A stretch of 64,000 nt of DNA. It comes from an uncultured Ruegeria sp. (GTDB taxonomy: Bacteria; Pseudomonadota; Alphaproteobacteria; Rhodobacterales; Rhodobacteraceae). The stretch is from positions 1 through 64,000 of the forward strand of contig NZ_CANMQQ010000013.1 of the NCBI RefSeq assembly GCF_947500045.1. The letters are read 5' to 3'. Below, piece after piece: positions 18,622-27,231 of this stretch (the first letter of the stretch is position 1; every line of letters starts with the position of its first letter). The notes beneath the pieces are model-generated. The model was not told the DNA's origin and did not search any database. It was given only the letters and a program-made list of their open reading frames with translations. A program made the position numbers and the translations under genes.

Positions 18622-19671
18622 TCAGGCTACCCTTTTGCCGTCTTGGCCGAAATACCGGCAATGGGCCGGGTTCATGAAAAAACGGTGGTCTTCACCCACC
18701 TGGTAGGGGTGTACTCCAGCTGCCAAAGAAACCCACGCATCCTCCCCATGCTGGAAATGAGCGCTGGAATCCGACCCTGACAATTCGGTTACAATCACCC
18801 GACCGGTCAGTTCCACATCCGCATCCGAGGTGCGGATTGGTGTCACTCGGTGCGGCCGCACTGCGACCATGTACTCGCCATCGGTCATATCCGCGACCTG
18901 CCAGCCACCTCCACCCGCCAATCGCGCTTGTGCACCGGACACGGTGACGCGGGCCACATTGATTGGCGGGTCTGAGAACACGCGCGCAGCGGCAATATTC
19001 TCAGGGTTGCGATAGATATCAGCAGTCGGGCCGAATTGCGTAACGCGACCGTCTTCCATAAGGGCAGTATATCCCCCCAAAAGCAGCGCCTCTTCGGGTT
19101 CCGAGGTGGCGTAAACCACCACCGCCCCACGACCGGCAAACAGGTCGGGTAGCTGCTCGCGCAGTTCTTCGCGCAGCTTGTAGTCGAGGTTCGCCAACGG
19201 TTCATCGAGGAACACGGCTCGGCTTTCTTTTGCGATGGCACGGGCCAACGCGGTACGTTGTTGTTGGCCGCCTGACAGCTCATGCGGTCGGCGATGCAAC
19301 ATCGGGCGCAGCTGCAGTAAGTCGGCGGCTTCTTCCACGCGCCCTTCAATCTCGGATTTCGCCATTCCAGCCACGCGCAAAGGCGAGGCGATGTTGTCAA
19401 AGACAGTCATATGCGGATAGTTCACGAAGAATTGGTGCACGAGGCTGATCTGCCGCTTTTGCGTGTTCAGCCTTGTGACGTCCTGCCCGTCCATCAGCAC
19501 CTTGCCCGAGGCGATCGGGTCCAGCCCGGCCATCATCTTGATCAGAGAGGTTTTGCCCGATCCCGTCGCGCCCAGCAGCACATTAAAATGGCCGGTTTGC
19601 AGCGTCAGCGTCGTGGGCTTGATATGGATAACGTTGCCAACGCGTTTGGTGGCATCTTGTAGTTCGATCAT
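18622..19671 (-). CDS. glpS: ABC ATPase with canonical signature (GlpS-like)
   Basis: A 349-residue ATP-binding subunit with Walker A GATGSGKTS (about residue 35), Q-loop HQFFVNYPHM, signature LSGGQQQRTALARAIA, Walker B AVFLDEPLANLDYK, and a C-terminal TOBE regulatory domain (VAVRPHRVTPI). The frame extends 66 residues further upstream, but that part is low-complexity and overlaps a hairpin, so the ATG at 19671 is used. With the GlpT-like subunit it would form an asymmetric ATPase pair. Confidence 0.84.
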   Translation of the reverse strand: MIELQDATKRVGNVIHIKPTTLTLQTGHFNVLLGATGSGKTSLIKMMAGLDPIASGKVLMDGQDVTRLNTQKRQISLVHQFFVNYPHMTVFDNIASPLRVAGMAKSEIEGRVEEAADLLQLRPMLHRRPHELSGGQQQRTALARAIAKESRAVFLDEPLANLDYKLREELREQLPDLFAGRGAVVVYATSEPEEALLLGGYTALMEDGRVTQFGPTADIYRNPENIAAARVFSDPPINVARVTVSGAQARLAGGGGWQVADMTDGEYMVAVRPHRVTPIRTSDADVELTGRVIVTELSGSDSSAHFQHGEDAWVSLAAGVHPYQVGEDHRFFMNPAHCRYFGQDGKRVA

Positions 19672-19716
19672 GTCCGTGGGTTCCGGTTCTTCAGTGCGTC
19701 GCACTGGTCTTGAGGT

Positions 19717-19740
19717 GGGGATGCCTGAAACGGCATCCCC
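19717..19740 (-). terminator. Intercistronic hairpin after binding-protein gene
   Basis: A perfect nine-base stem, ggggatgcc and ggcatcccc, around the six-base loop tgaaac, lies 13 bp after the binding-protein stop codon and 45 bp before the ATPase gene. No T-run follows on the minus strand, so it more likely stabilises the upstream message or lowers readthrough than ends transcription. Such hairpins are common after binding-protein genes. Confidence 0.65.
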
Positions 19741-19753
19741 GGGTTTCAATGGC

Positions 19754-21493
19754 TTACTGAGACTGCCAGCGCTGAACCAGTTCGTCATAGTTGACGGTCT
19801 GGCCCTGCGGCTTTTCGTTCTCAAGCTTGGCTTTGGGCGAGCCTGCTTTTTCCAACCAGAACGACGCATCCTGCGGTTCGTTCAAGCGGGGACCACAGCC
19901 ACCGTAGACACCAGCACTTTCATCCGCGGCCTGCATACGGGCCATGGTGATGTCCATCTCTTCAGCCAGACGGTCCATCGCCTCTTGCGGGGTGAAGGCA
20001 CCCGAGTTCACGTCACCGATCTGCTGCCACCAGATCTGGGCCAGCTTCGGATAGTCCGGCACGTTGATGCCGGTGGGCGACCATGCCACACGGTCAGGCG
20101 AGCGGTAGAACTCGACCAGACCACCCAGCTTGGGTGCTCGCTCGGTGAACGACTCGTGGTTGACCGAGCTGTCGCGGATGAAGGTCAGACCCACGTGGGA
20201 CTTCTTCACATCGACGGTCTTGGAGGTCACGAACTGAGCATAGAGCCAAGCCGCCTGAGCACGATCAGCAGGGGTCGACTTCAGGAATGTCCAGGAACCC
20301 ACGTCCTGATACCCGACCTTCTGGCCATCTTCCCAATAGGGGCCGTGCGGGCTGGGTGCCATCCGCCAAAGCGGCGTGCCTTCGTCATCCACGGTGTTGT
20401 TGCCCTCGGACTTGGGCTTCACCATGTCTGCGGTAAAGGCGGTGTACCAGAAGATCTGCTGGGCCACGTTGCCCTGGCTAAGCGCCGGCAGTGACTGGTA
20501 GAAGTCATAAGAAGCCGCACCCGGAGGTGCATAGTTCCGCAGCCATTCATCCCATTTGCGGATTGCATAGACCGCAGCCGGACCGTTCGCAGCACCACCG
20601 CGTGACACCGAAGCGCCGACAGGGTTACAGGTTCCTGCTTCCATGCGGATGCCCCATTCGTCGACGGGGATACCATTTGGCTCGCCTTTATCACCTGCAC
20701 CAGCCATCGACAGCCATGCATCAGTCATACGCCAGCCCAGGTCGGGCGCACGCTTGCCGTAATCCATGTGACCATAGATCGTGGTGCCGTCGACTTCTTT
20801 CACGTCGTTGGTGAAGAAATCTGCGATGTCTTCGTAAGCTGACCAGTTGACCGGAACACCCAGATCGTAGCCGTACTTCTCTTTGAACGCGGCTTTGTTG
20901 GCCTCATCATCGAACCAGTCCTTGCGGAACCAATAGAGGTTTGCGAACTGCTGATCCGGCAGCTGATACAGCTTGCCGTCCGGACCGGTGGTGAACTGAA
21001 TGCCCATGAAGTCACCCAGATCCAGCGTCGGCGAGGTCGTGCCTGCCCAGTCGCCTCCCATCATGTCGGTCAGCGGATAGGCCAGCTGCAGACGCGAATG
21101 CGTGCCGATCAGGTCACTGTCGTTGACATAGCCGTCGTACAGGTTCCGGCCTGTCTGCAACTGGGTCTGAACCGCCTGAACCACTTCGCCCTCGCCAAGG
21201 ATCTGGTGATTGACCTTGATACCGGTGATTTCCTCGAACGCCTTGGTCAGGACCTCGGATTCGTAGGAATGGGTCGGAATGCCTTCGGACAGGACGTTGA
21301 TTTCCATGCCATTGTAAGGCTGTGCAGCTTCGATGAACCATTGCATTTCCGCCATCTGTTCGTCTTTCGACAGGGTCGATGGCTGGAATTCGTCGTCGAT
21401 CCAACGTTGTGCTGCGGCTTCGTCGGCCCAAACGGGACCGTGCCCCGCAATGACGGCAGCAGCCGCCACTGCGGAAAGTAGATGTCTCCGCAT
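19754..21493 (-). CDS. Periplasmic binding protein of glycerol-type ABC importer
   Basis: A 579-residue extracellular solute-binding protein with signal peptide MRRHLLSAVAAAAVIAGHGP and a cut near VWA-DEA. It is much longer than most sugar-binding proteins (about 400-430), as in the Rhizobium GlpV type. Recognisable stretches are INVLSEGIPTHSYESEVLTK, WFRKDWFDDEANKAAFKEKY and SPTGINVPDYPKLAQIWWQQ. It is the first gene of a minus-strand operon with two ATPases, two permeases and a DUF2160 protein. No glycerol kinase or glycerol-3-phosphate dehydrogenase lies in the window. Confidence 0.83.
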   Translation of the reverse strand: MRRHLLSAVAAAAVIAGHGPVWADEAAAQRWIDDEFQPSTLSKDEQMAEMQWFIEAAQPYNGMEINVLSEGIPTHSYESEVLTKAFEEITGIKVNHQILGEGEVVQAVQTQLQTGRNLYDGYVNDSDLIGTHSRLQLAYPLTDMMGGDWAGTTSPTLDLGDFMGIQFTTGPDGKLYQLPDQQFANLYWFRKDWFDDEANKAAFKEKYGYDLGVPVNWSAYEDIADFFTNDVKEVDGTTIYGHMDYGKRAPDLGWRMTDAWLSMAGAGDKGEPNGIPVDEWGIRMEAGTCNPVGASVSRGGAANGPAAVYAIRKWDEWLRNYAPPGAASYDFYQSLPALSQGNVAQQIFWYTAFTADMVKPKSEGNNTVDDEGTPLWRMAPSPHGPYWEDGQKVGYQDVGSWTFLKSTPADRAQAAWLYAQFVTSKTVDVKKSHVGLTFIRDSSVNHESFTERAPKLGGLVEFYRSPDRVAWSPTGINVPDYPKLAQIWWQQIGDVNSGAFTPQEAMDRLAEEMDITMARMQAADESAGVYGGCGPRLNEPQDASFWLEKAGSPKAKLENEKPQGQTVNYDELVQRWQSQ

Positions 21494-22158
21494 CTCTTTC
21501 CTCCCAAAAATTTATGGTTTTCCGGCGCAAACCGGATAGCAGACAGCATCAACGATTTTCTGCGCACCTGTCAAACTAAATTTTTAGTAATTGAGTGGGG
21601 CGCCTGGAAGCAATTGAAAATTGGAACTTTTTGCAATTCATGAACTACATGCGGACAATTATTCATCTTAGGCCTGAGGATTCGTGCAGGACACTCGTAT
21701 TGCTAGTGCTCATGCGCCTCGGGGCCTGATTCCTTCCCGTAACGCTGACAGGCACTTCTAATTTAGGAGACTTGTTGAATCCCGGTCGAACAAATCACCA
21801 GATGTTCTAACAACCTACTTACCACATCGGTCTTTCCGAGCTGTCTTATATCACGGCCGGCAAGTGGAGACTAAATCAATACAGTTTTGGTTTTGTTACA
21901 CCCATCCTTGAAATTCTCGATGAAAGTCAACTTCGTTACTTACAGCGTGTACTACTACTTTGAGTCAATACTCGGATCAAGAGATACGCTGAGACAAACT
22001 TGTGGATCGCATCGAATGTCGGCTTTCACATGACAGACATATGAAACACGAGAGCGCAGCGAATGACTGCTTCCCGCCGCTTGTGCCGAAAGCTATGTGT
22101 TGCAAATGGAGATAGCGATGGTTTAAGCCCCCTGCCCTCCAATAGCTTTGCGCATCTA
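21494..22158. other. Intergenic stretch, no gene seen
   Basis: A 665-bp AT-richer gap between the divergently placed transporter promoter and the AAA-ATPase remnant. No credible coding frame is present. Near 22060-22090 the text gcgaatgactgcttcccgcc followed by gcttgtgccgaaagc resembles intergenic repeats known to me from Rhodobacteraceae. The promoter of the glycerol-type operon should lie just above 21494, but no clear -35/-10 pair stands out. Confidence 0.45.
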
Positions 22159-23146
22159 TTAAGTAGCCGCCCACAGGCTCGATAGAGGTGCCGCAAACAT
22201 GTTGTCTGCAAAGGGTACAACCTGATCATGGTCGTAGAGAACGAGCCCTTGGACAAATTTGTCGCCACACGCTTCTGCCAATTTGCGCATCCCGGAAAAG
22301 TCGCTGGAAGTAACCGTTGCAGACGACTTCACCTCGATCCCGACGATCTCCCCACGTCTGTTTTCCAGAACGATATCTACCTCGTTTCTGTCTTTGTCGC
22401 GGAAATGAGAAAACGTGCACCTTTGTTCGCTCCAGGTGGCAATCTTGCGCAATTCACTGAACACAAATGTTTCCAGGATCGACCCGAATGGTGTCTTTTC
22501 CTTTTTGACAGTATCAGGGGTGACGTTGCGCATCGCTGCAAGAAGTCCTGCATCAAGAAAGTGCAGTTTGGGGGATTTGGTGAGGCGCTTCAGACGATTT
22601 GTGAACCACGGCTGCAAACTGTGCACGAGAAAGAGGCTTTCGAACACGCGCATGTATTTCTGGGTGGTCACATGATTCAAACCAACGGCGGCACCCAACC
22701 CCGAATAGTTGACCAACTGACCGGAATGCTCCGCGAGAACTGCCAGTAGTTTCGGCATGATGGCGAGCTGTTCGATCTGGGCCACGTCGCGGACATCCCG
22801 CTGGACAATTGCGTCGACGTAATCTTGGTACCAATCCTGCTTTCGTCCCCATCTTTTCCGGCCAAGTGCCTCAAGATAGCCACCAGAAAGAACTGTCTCT
22901 ACAAGGTCATCTCCGATGACCAGCTTGTCTACGACAGGGTTCTTTGCGTCAAACGCCCTGTCGATATAGCCCGATTTTGTTTCAAAGATTTCTGTCTGGC
23001 TGAGGGGGAGGAGACGAACAATTTCCATTCGACCTGCAAGGGAGTCCGCGACCTTCGGTATGGTCATGAGATTGGCAGAACCGGTTAGCAGAAACCTCCC
23101 TGCCCTTCTGTCATCATCCACCGTTTTCTTAATTGCCAGTAGTAAG
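22159..23146 (-). pseudogene. AAA-type ATPase with DUF4143 domain, 5' end lost
   Basis: The remaining about 328 codons read in frame from the IS6 boundary: LLLAIKKTVDDDRRAGRFLL, TGSANLMTIPKVADSLAGRM and PLSQTEIFE are the C-terminal part of the AAA_14 ATPase domain. A DUF4143 (restriction-endonuclease-like fold) domain follows with KRLTKSPKLHFLDAGLLAAM and RDKDRNEVDIVLENRRGEIV. The Walker A region (about 50 residues) is missing because the gene is cut by the insertion sequence at 23147. It cannot bind ATP normally. Full-length relatives are about 380-400 residues. Confidence 0.8.
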
Positions 23147-23966
23147 GGTTCTGTTGCAGAGTTTTGGGAACGACGAGCTATTTCAAAGATCGCATCGGAA
23201 CTAGGCGGCCAGCTCTGCGAACTGTTGAAATGGACAGAGTCCGGGCGTGAGTTGACCTTTGCGGATCATGTGCGCCACTTCGATTCCGCTCAAGGTAGCT
23301 GATGCTGATACAAACGATTTGAAACCCAGCATGGGTCGAGTGCGTCGCTTAATGAAACGGTGGTCCTGCTCGACGATATTATTCAAGTATTTCCGCCTCA
23401 CCATCTCGATCGGAATGGGGCAACCAAAGCTCTTGAGCATCTTGTTGATAGCTTTGATACCAGCTGTTTTGGCCCCGCTTTTGTCGATGACAATCTTTCG
23501 TGGAAGGCCGTTGACCTCCAGCATCCGAGCGAAGAACTTTGTCGCAGCAGCCTTATTTCGTCGTGGTGATAGCATGAAATCAAGCGTCTTGCCGTATTTG
23601 TCGACAGCCCGATAAAGATACACCCAAGCTCCCTTTACCTTTATATAGGTTTCGTCCATTCGCCAGGAACGGTCACACAATCCCTTACGTCTGCGCGCTG
23701 CGTCTGCAATGGCACCAGAGTATCGCGTTACCCACCGGTTCAGCGTCGTGTGGTCGACCGATACGCAGCGTTCTGCCATAATTTCTTCCAGATCACGGTA
23801 CGACACACCGTATCGAACATAGAAGAACACTGCGAAAAGGATCACATCCTTCGGATACTGCGCGCCTTTGAAGGAAATCATGAGCTGGCTTTCGATTTGA
23901 TACGACCGATAGCCATTCACTCGCTAACTCTGAGAGCGTCAATGGTCAAAAGTTTGCAACAGATCC
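23147..23966 (-). mobile_element. IS6-family insertion sequence, apparently intact
   Basis: An 820-bp element with terminal inverted repeats ggttctgttgcagagttttg (left) and ggatctgttgcaaacttttg (right, reverse complement); 17 of 20 positions match. It encodes one full-length transposase on the minus strand. The flanks agtagtaa and ggcgtggg are not a matching eight-base duplication, so it did not enter here by a simple insertion. Both flanking genes lose their 5' ends exactly at its borders. Confidence 0.88.
23201..23920 (-). CDS. IS6-family DDE transposase
   Basis: A 239-residue transposase of full family length. It begins with a short DNA-binding part (YPKDVILFAVFFYVRYGVSY, then RDLEEIMAERCVSVDHTTLN). 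The DDE triad is present: Asp in WRMDETYIKV, Asp in IVIDKSGA, Glu in NNIVEQDHR. No frameshift or stop is seen, so it may still be active. Closely related, decayed copies lie at 31794-32475, 40208-40423 and 57361-57436. Confidence 0.93.
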   Translation of the reverse strand: MNGYRSYQIESQLMISFKGAQYPKDVILFAVFFYVRYGVSYRDLEEIMAERCVSVDHTTLNRWVTRYSGAIADAARRRKGLCDRSWRMDETYIKVKGAWVYLYRAVDKYGKTLDFMLSPRRNKAAATKFFARMLEVNGLPRKIVIDKSGAKTAGIKAINKMLKSFGCPIPIEMVRRKYLNNIVEQDHRFIKRRTRPMLGFKSFVSASATLSGIEVAHMIRKGQLTPGLCPFQQFAELAA

Positions 23967-23967
23967 G

Positions 23968-25263
23968 GCGTGGGTTGAAGCGGCTGTCGAGGACGCCACT
24001 TCACAGAGCATCACGTCTTTACGGCGCTTCTTGTGGCGGTACGGCAAAGACGTCGCCGCGCCACGCCGGTCGTTTCCGCATCTGGTCGAGATCCATGAAG
24101 CCATGTCGCAGGAGCCCTCCAGCGTGGGTCTTGCTGTTGCCGAACAGGTGCTGGCTCGGTTTCCTAAAGCCTCGGACGCATTGACACTTAAGCGAGATCT
24201 CATCGGAGCTTCGCCACCTGCACTGGCGATCATACCCAGGGCGCAACCGTCGGACATGTTCAGACTGTTGGCGAAGTGGCACGTGGTTCAAGACGGCATT
24301 GTGGACGCTGATCTGCTGAGCAGCGCAATCGCCAACTTCGACAAAGACGATCTTATTGCGATGTCCGAAACTTTCAGCGAGATCGAACAGCCGGAATCTA
24401 GGGAGGTCGAGATCGCTGCGGAAGCGCTGGTGGACATGCTCGAAGTCGACGCTGTTGAGGCCGCGAAGCTGTGCGAGCCGATCATGCTAAAGGTTTTGAA
24501 GCGTCGCCCCGGACTGCTCGAGACCTTTGACGTCAGGCTTTTAACACAACCCGACGCAATCGACCTGATCGGCATTGCTTCCTCCCAGAAAGCGATTTCG
24601 AACTTGTTGCGCCGGATCTTGTCTTTACCGCCGAGCACAGAGGCGAGCACTACGGTTTCGCAGCACGCGATACTTGCTTTCGACCGAGCAATCGATCTTT
24701 CTATCAGCGGAGAACTTAACGAGGAATGGGGAGAGATGTTTAAGCGGTTGGTCGACGACATCTTACCGCATGGCCTCGCAACGCTTGTGAGTGGTTCTGA
24801 TCGTACGGCTCACGGCTTGTCGCTGCTCGGTTTCCCGATATATGGCTCGCCCTCGGCGGCGATATGGAGCGAGGGTTTGGGCGATGCGGCCGTTGATGAT
24901 CGATCCTGGGCCCGATCAACCGTCGATGCTTATCTCTTATTGTTGTGTTTGAGGGACGGGATCGCGCAGACAATACCGATTCTGACCAAGACACTTCCAC
25001 GAATAAGATACATGGCGATCCACGACATGCTTTCGCCTGAGGCGCGCGAATTGCTCAATAGGCGTCTGCCGTCAATCGGTGACAGTTGGGACTTCAACAA
25101 GCGGATACTCAAGATCCTGCGGAAGGCCAACCGTGACGCAATTGACGTCAGGCCTATCGTCTCACAATTGTCACTCACCGAAGAAGAGCTCAACTATGTT
25201 TTTGGGGATAACGATGAAGAGAGCCATTCCTTTCCCCTGATGCGGTTTTTCTGGCCTTGGTGA
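23968..25263 (+). pseudogene. 3' remnant of a large unknown helical protein
   Basis: The frame is open without a start codon from the right border of the IS6 element (PAWVEAAVEDATSQSITSLR) to the stop at 25263, 432 codons. This means the 5' part of a longer gene was removed at the insertion sequence; a TTG at 24031 is not convincing. The product is almost wholly helical and leucine-rich (AAEALVDMLEVDAVEAAKLC, SNLLRRILSLPPSTEAS). I recognise no family. The C-terminus ends SFPLMRFFWPW. It could be the tail of a large NTPase or defence-type protein, but nothing in it proves that. Confidence 0.6.
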
Positions 25264-25533
25264 TTGTCTGCGGTGGAAACAGGCACCCGCTACGGCGGCA
25301 CTCGGAGGGAATATAGCCGTTCCGCATAGTTGCATCGGCAAGTTTTCCTTTCGACCGCCTAAACGAGTGCTAGAAGTTTCTCACCACCCGGTATTTGCGC
25401 TTGTGGTTCACACGGGGCTACCTACAAAGATAATACAGGACAAAAACTTGAGTTTTGAGCTGCGCCTTTTTGGGATGAGGCAGAACGAGCAAACGAATTA
25501 TCGACTGTTGAGGTTTTTCATTAGGAATGCGTT

Positions 25534-26697
25534 TTGATTGAGATCGTTGACGATGAGAGCGCTAGATTTTGGCTATCACAACAAGATCGACAAACTAGGG
25601 TTCGGTTTGTTGCGCGTATGGCTCTAAGGTCATTCCCTGCTGCGATTGGGGAAGCGCCATTTGATCAAGAAAACACGCTACGGTTATTGCACCACTTGCT
25701 CATAGCTACCGTCGCAAGCCACGATTTGGGCGTTGCAAAGAAGGCCGCACGCTTTGCGTTTGGCGGCGTGAACTACGCAGGCTCGGTCCAACAGATTTAC
25801 AATGATCAATTATTTTTTTCATCAACGCATCCAAATCAAGAACAAGTTTTGTACGACGATGAACAGCCGCCGCCAGGTTCTCTCAGGAGGGAAGTTGCCG
25901 AGAATGTCATTAGCAATGCACTTGCTTGGGGGGTTGGCTTCAGAGAACCAGACTTTTCCGTGGAACGTGGAGGAGGTTTCTGGGAGTTAGCTTGGTTGGC
26001 TGGAGGTGAAAATGCGGCCAAACTAGCCAAATCAGACGCAGCAGCCTTAAGTGAGTGGACCCCGCTGTGGGATGTTGTTGGGCGTCCGAACAATATCATG
26101 GCTGACTATTCGAATCTTGATGATTTTTTTGATTCTGACCGAAGCGTGTGGAGCTTCTGGCAAAAATGGTTCAGTGCCATCCACGACGGTAAACCGCTAC
26201 CCTGGGATCTGAGCGGCTTGATCGTTTCCTCACTGTCCGATCAAGACTGGAAATCAGGGCCCGCACACGTGGCTCTAGAGATTGAGAAAATTGAAGCTCT
26301 ATTTTCTGTAAGGCAGTCATTATCTGAGCTAGAGAAAGATCGGTCTGCGGTATTCTCCAACAGCCGTCTAGGGATTGGTGGAAACAACCCGCCCAAGGAA
26401 GTAGAACTGCCTTCTGCCATACAAGACAATTACGCAATCATTTGGGCGGCGGTCGATGAAATCTCCGAACAAGCTGAGGCTGAGGAGCCAAACAAATCGC
26501 TAGTTTTGTCAGCGTTGAAAAAGCTTACAGAGGCATTGAGCTCTTGTCTGAGCTGGGTGGGACAGAAGGCTGACCTGGCTGTCGATACAGTGATCAAATG
26601 GAGCATTCCAGCTACCGGCGGGTACTTCGTTCTTAATCCAAGCAAGTTTCAGGCGTTGATTGAAGCAGTAAAGAACTGGAGCGCAATTTTGCCATGA
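25534..26697 (+). CDS. Unknown protein with IGGNNPP motif
   Basis: A 387-residue protein I cannot assign. It appears cytosolic and mixed alpha/beta in its first 270 residues (ENTLRLLHHLLIATVASHDL, WGVGFREPDFSVERGGGFWE). The short motif RLGIGGNNPPKEVELP (about residue 285) resembles the IGHNNPP motif that recurs before helical C-terminal domains in many alphaproteobacterial unknown proteins. A helical tail of about 90 residues follows. The start is TTG at 25534, preceded by ttagga; no ATG is in frame. It lies next to an IS-truncated gene and has lower GC than its neighbours, so it is probably acquired. Confidence 0.6.
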   Translation: MIEIVDDESARFWLSQQDRQTRVRFVARMALRSFPAAIGEAPFDQENTLRLLHHLLIATVASHDLGVAKKAARFAFGGVNYAGSVQQIYNDQLFFSSTHPNQEQVLYDDEQPPPGSLRREVAENVISNALAWGVGFREPDFSVERGGGFWELAWLAGGENAAKLAKSDAAALSEWTPLWDVVGRPNNIMADYSNLDDFFDSDRSVWSFWQKWFSAIHDGKPLPWDLSGLIVSSLSDQDWKSGPAHVALEIEKIEALFSVRQSLSELEKDRSAVFSNSRLGIGGNNPPKEVELPSAIQDNYAIIWAAVDEISEQAEAEEPNKSLVLSALKKLTEALSSCLSWVGQKADLAVDTVIKWSIPATGGYFVLNPSKFQALIEAVKNWSAILP

Positions 26698-26902
26698 ATT
26701 GAGGGGGCAATAGCGAGACTTGGCACCATGATTTCGGCATTCCACTATGGAGCCTTTAAAGCTCTGAGCAACACCATAGCACCGCTGGTTCGGACATAGA
26801 TATCAGTTCGCTTCCAACATTGCTTTTATTTTGCGCGTGCAGCGAACGTCTCCTTTGGCGGCGGCGCCGCAGCGACGATGCCCACCGATCAGCGGCAGCT
26901 CA

Positions 26903-26976
26903 GGGCCGTGGTTGGATCGCCGGGCGTAAAAGATCATGCCGATGCCGCGTCGCATCCGAGGACAGGTACGAGCCCA
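26903..26976 (-). repeat. 74-bp perfect repeat, copy B (inverted)
   Basis: This is the exact reverse complement of 5989-6062, about 20.9 kb away. Both copies lie between genes. Identity stops abruptly at both ends, while the wider flanks share only loose GC-rich text. In one frame of the minus strand the unit reads RTCPRMRRGIGMIFYARRSN, but no start or family supports a protein. Confidence 0.85.
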
Positions 26977-27182
26977 GTTTTGCCGATTTTGGCTGGCTTC
27001 TAATTGTAACAATGCTTGGACAGCCCTACCTTGCAAAGTTTGGTGGACAACCCAAAACAGACGTTGACGTGTCTACTCACTCGCATTGCTACCTATAACA
27101 AGAAACGCTGCAATGCAGCTGGGGAAAGTCACCTGGACACTTTCTGTTAAATCCGCCTGTTCGCAACCAATGATGGAAATCG

Positions 27183-27208
27183 CGAAAGGCGGATGTGGCC
27201 GCCTTTCG
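27183..27208 (-). terminator. Hairpin downstream of BCCT gene
   Basis: A perfect ten-base stem, cgaaaggcgg and ccgcctttcg, around the six-base loop atgtgg, starts 24 bp after the BCCT stop codon. Only a weak T-rich run follows on the minus strand, so it could be an intrinsic terminator of modest strength or a 3'-end stabiliser. Confidence 0.55.
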
Positions 27209-27231
27209 ATAAATTGTACATCAAAGCTGGA

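Larger units (their letters stand above)
26698..27231. other. Intergenic stretch with repeat and hairpin
   Basis: No credible gene in 534 bp. It holds the inverted copy of the 74-bp repeat (26903-26976), a GC-rich repeat-like segment at about 26839-26890, and a hairpin at 27183-27208 beyond the BCCT gene. Confidence 0.5.

Noticed and set aside
19717..19740. Strong operon terminator inside the importer operon
   Set aside because: No T-run follows on the minus strand and the downstream genes need the same transcript; stabilising hairpin is more likely.
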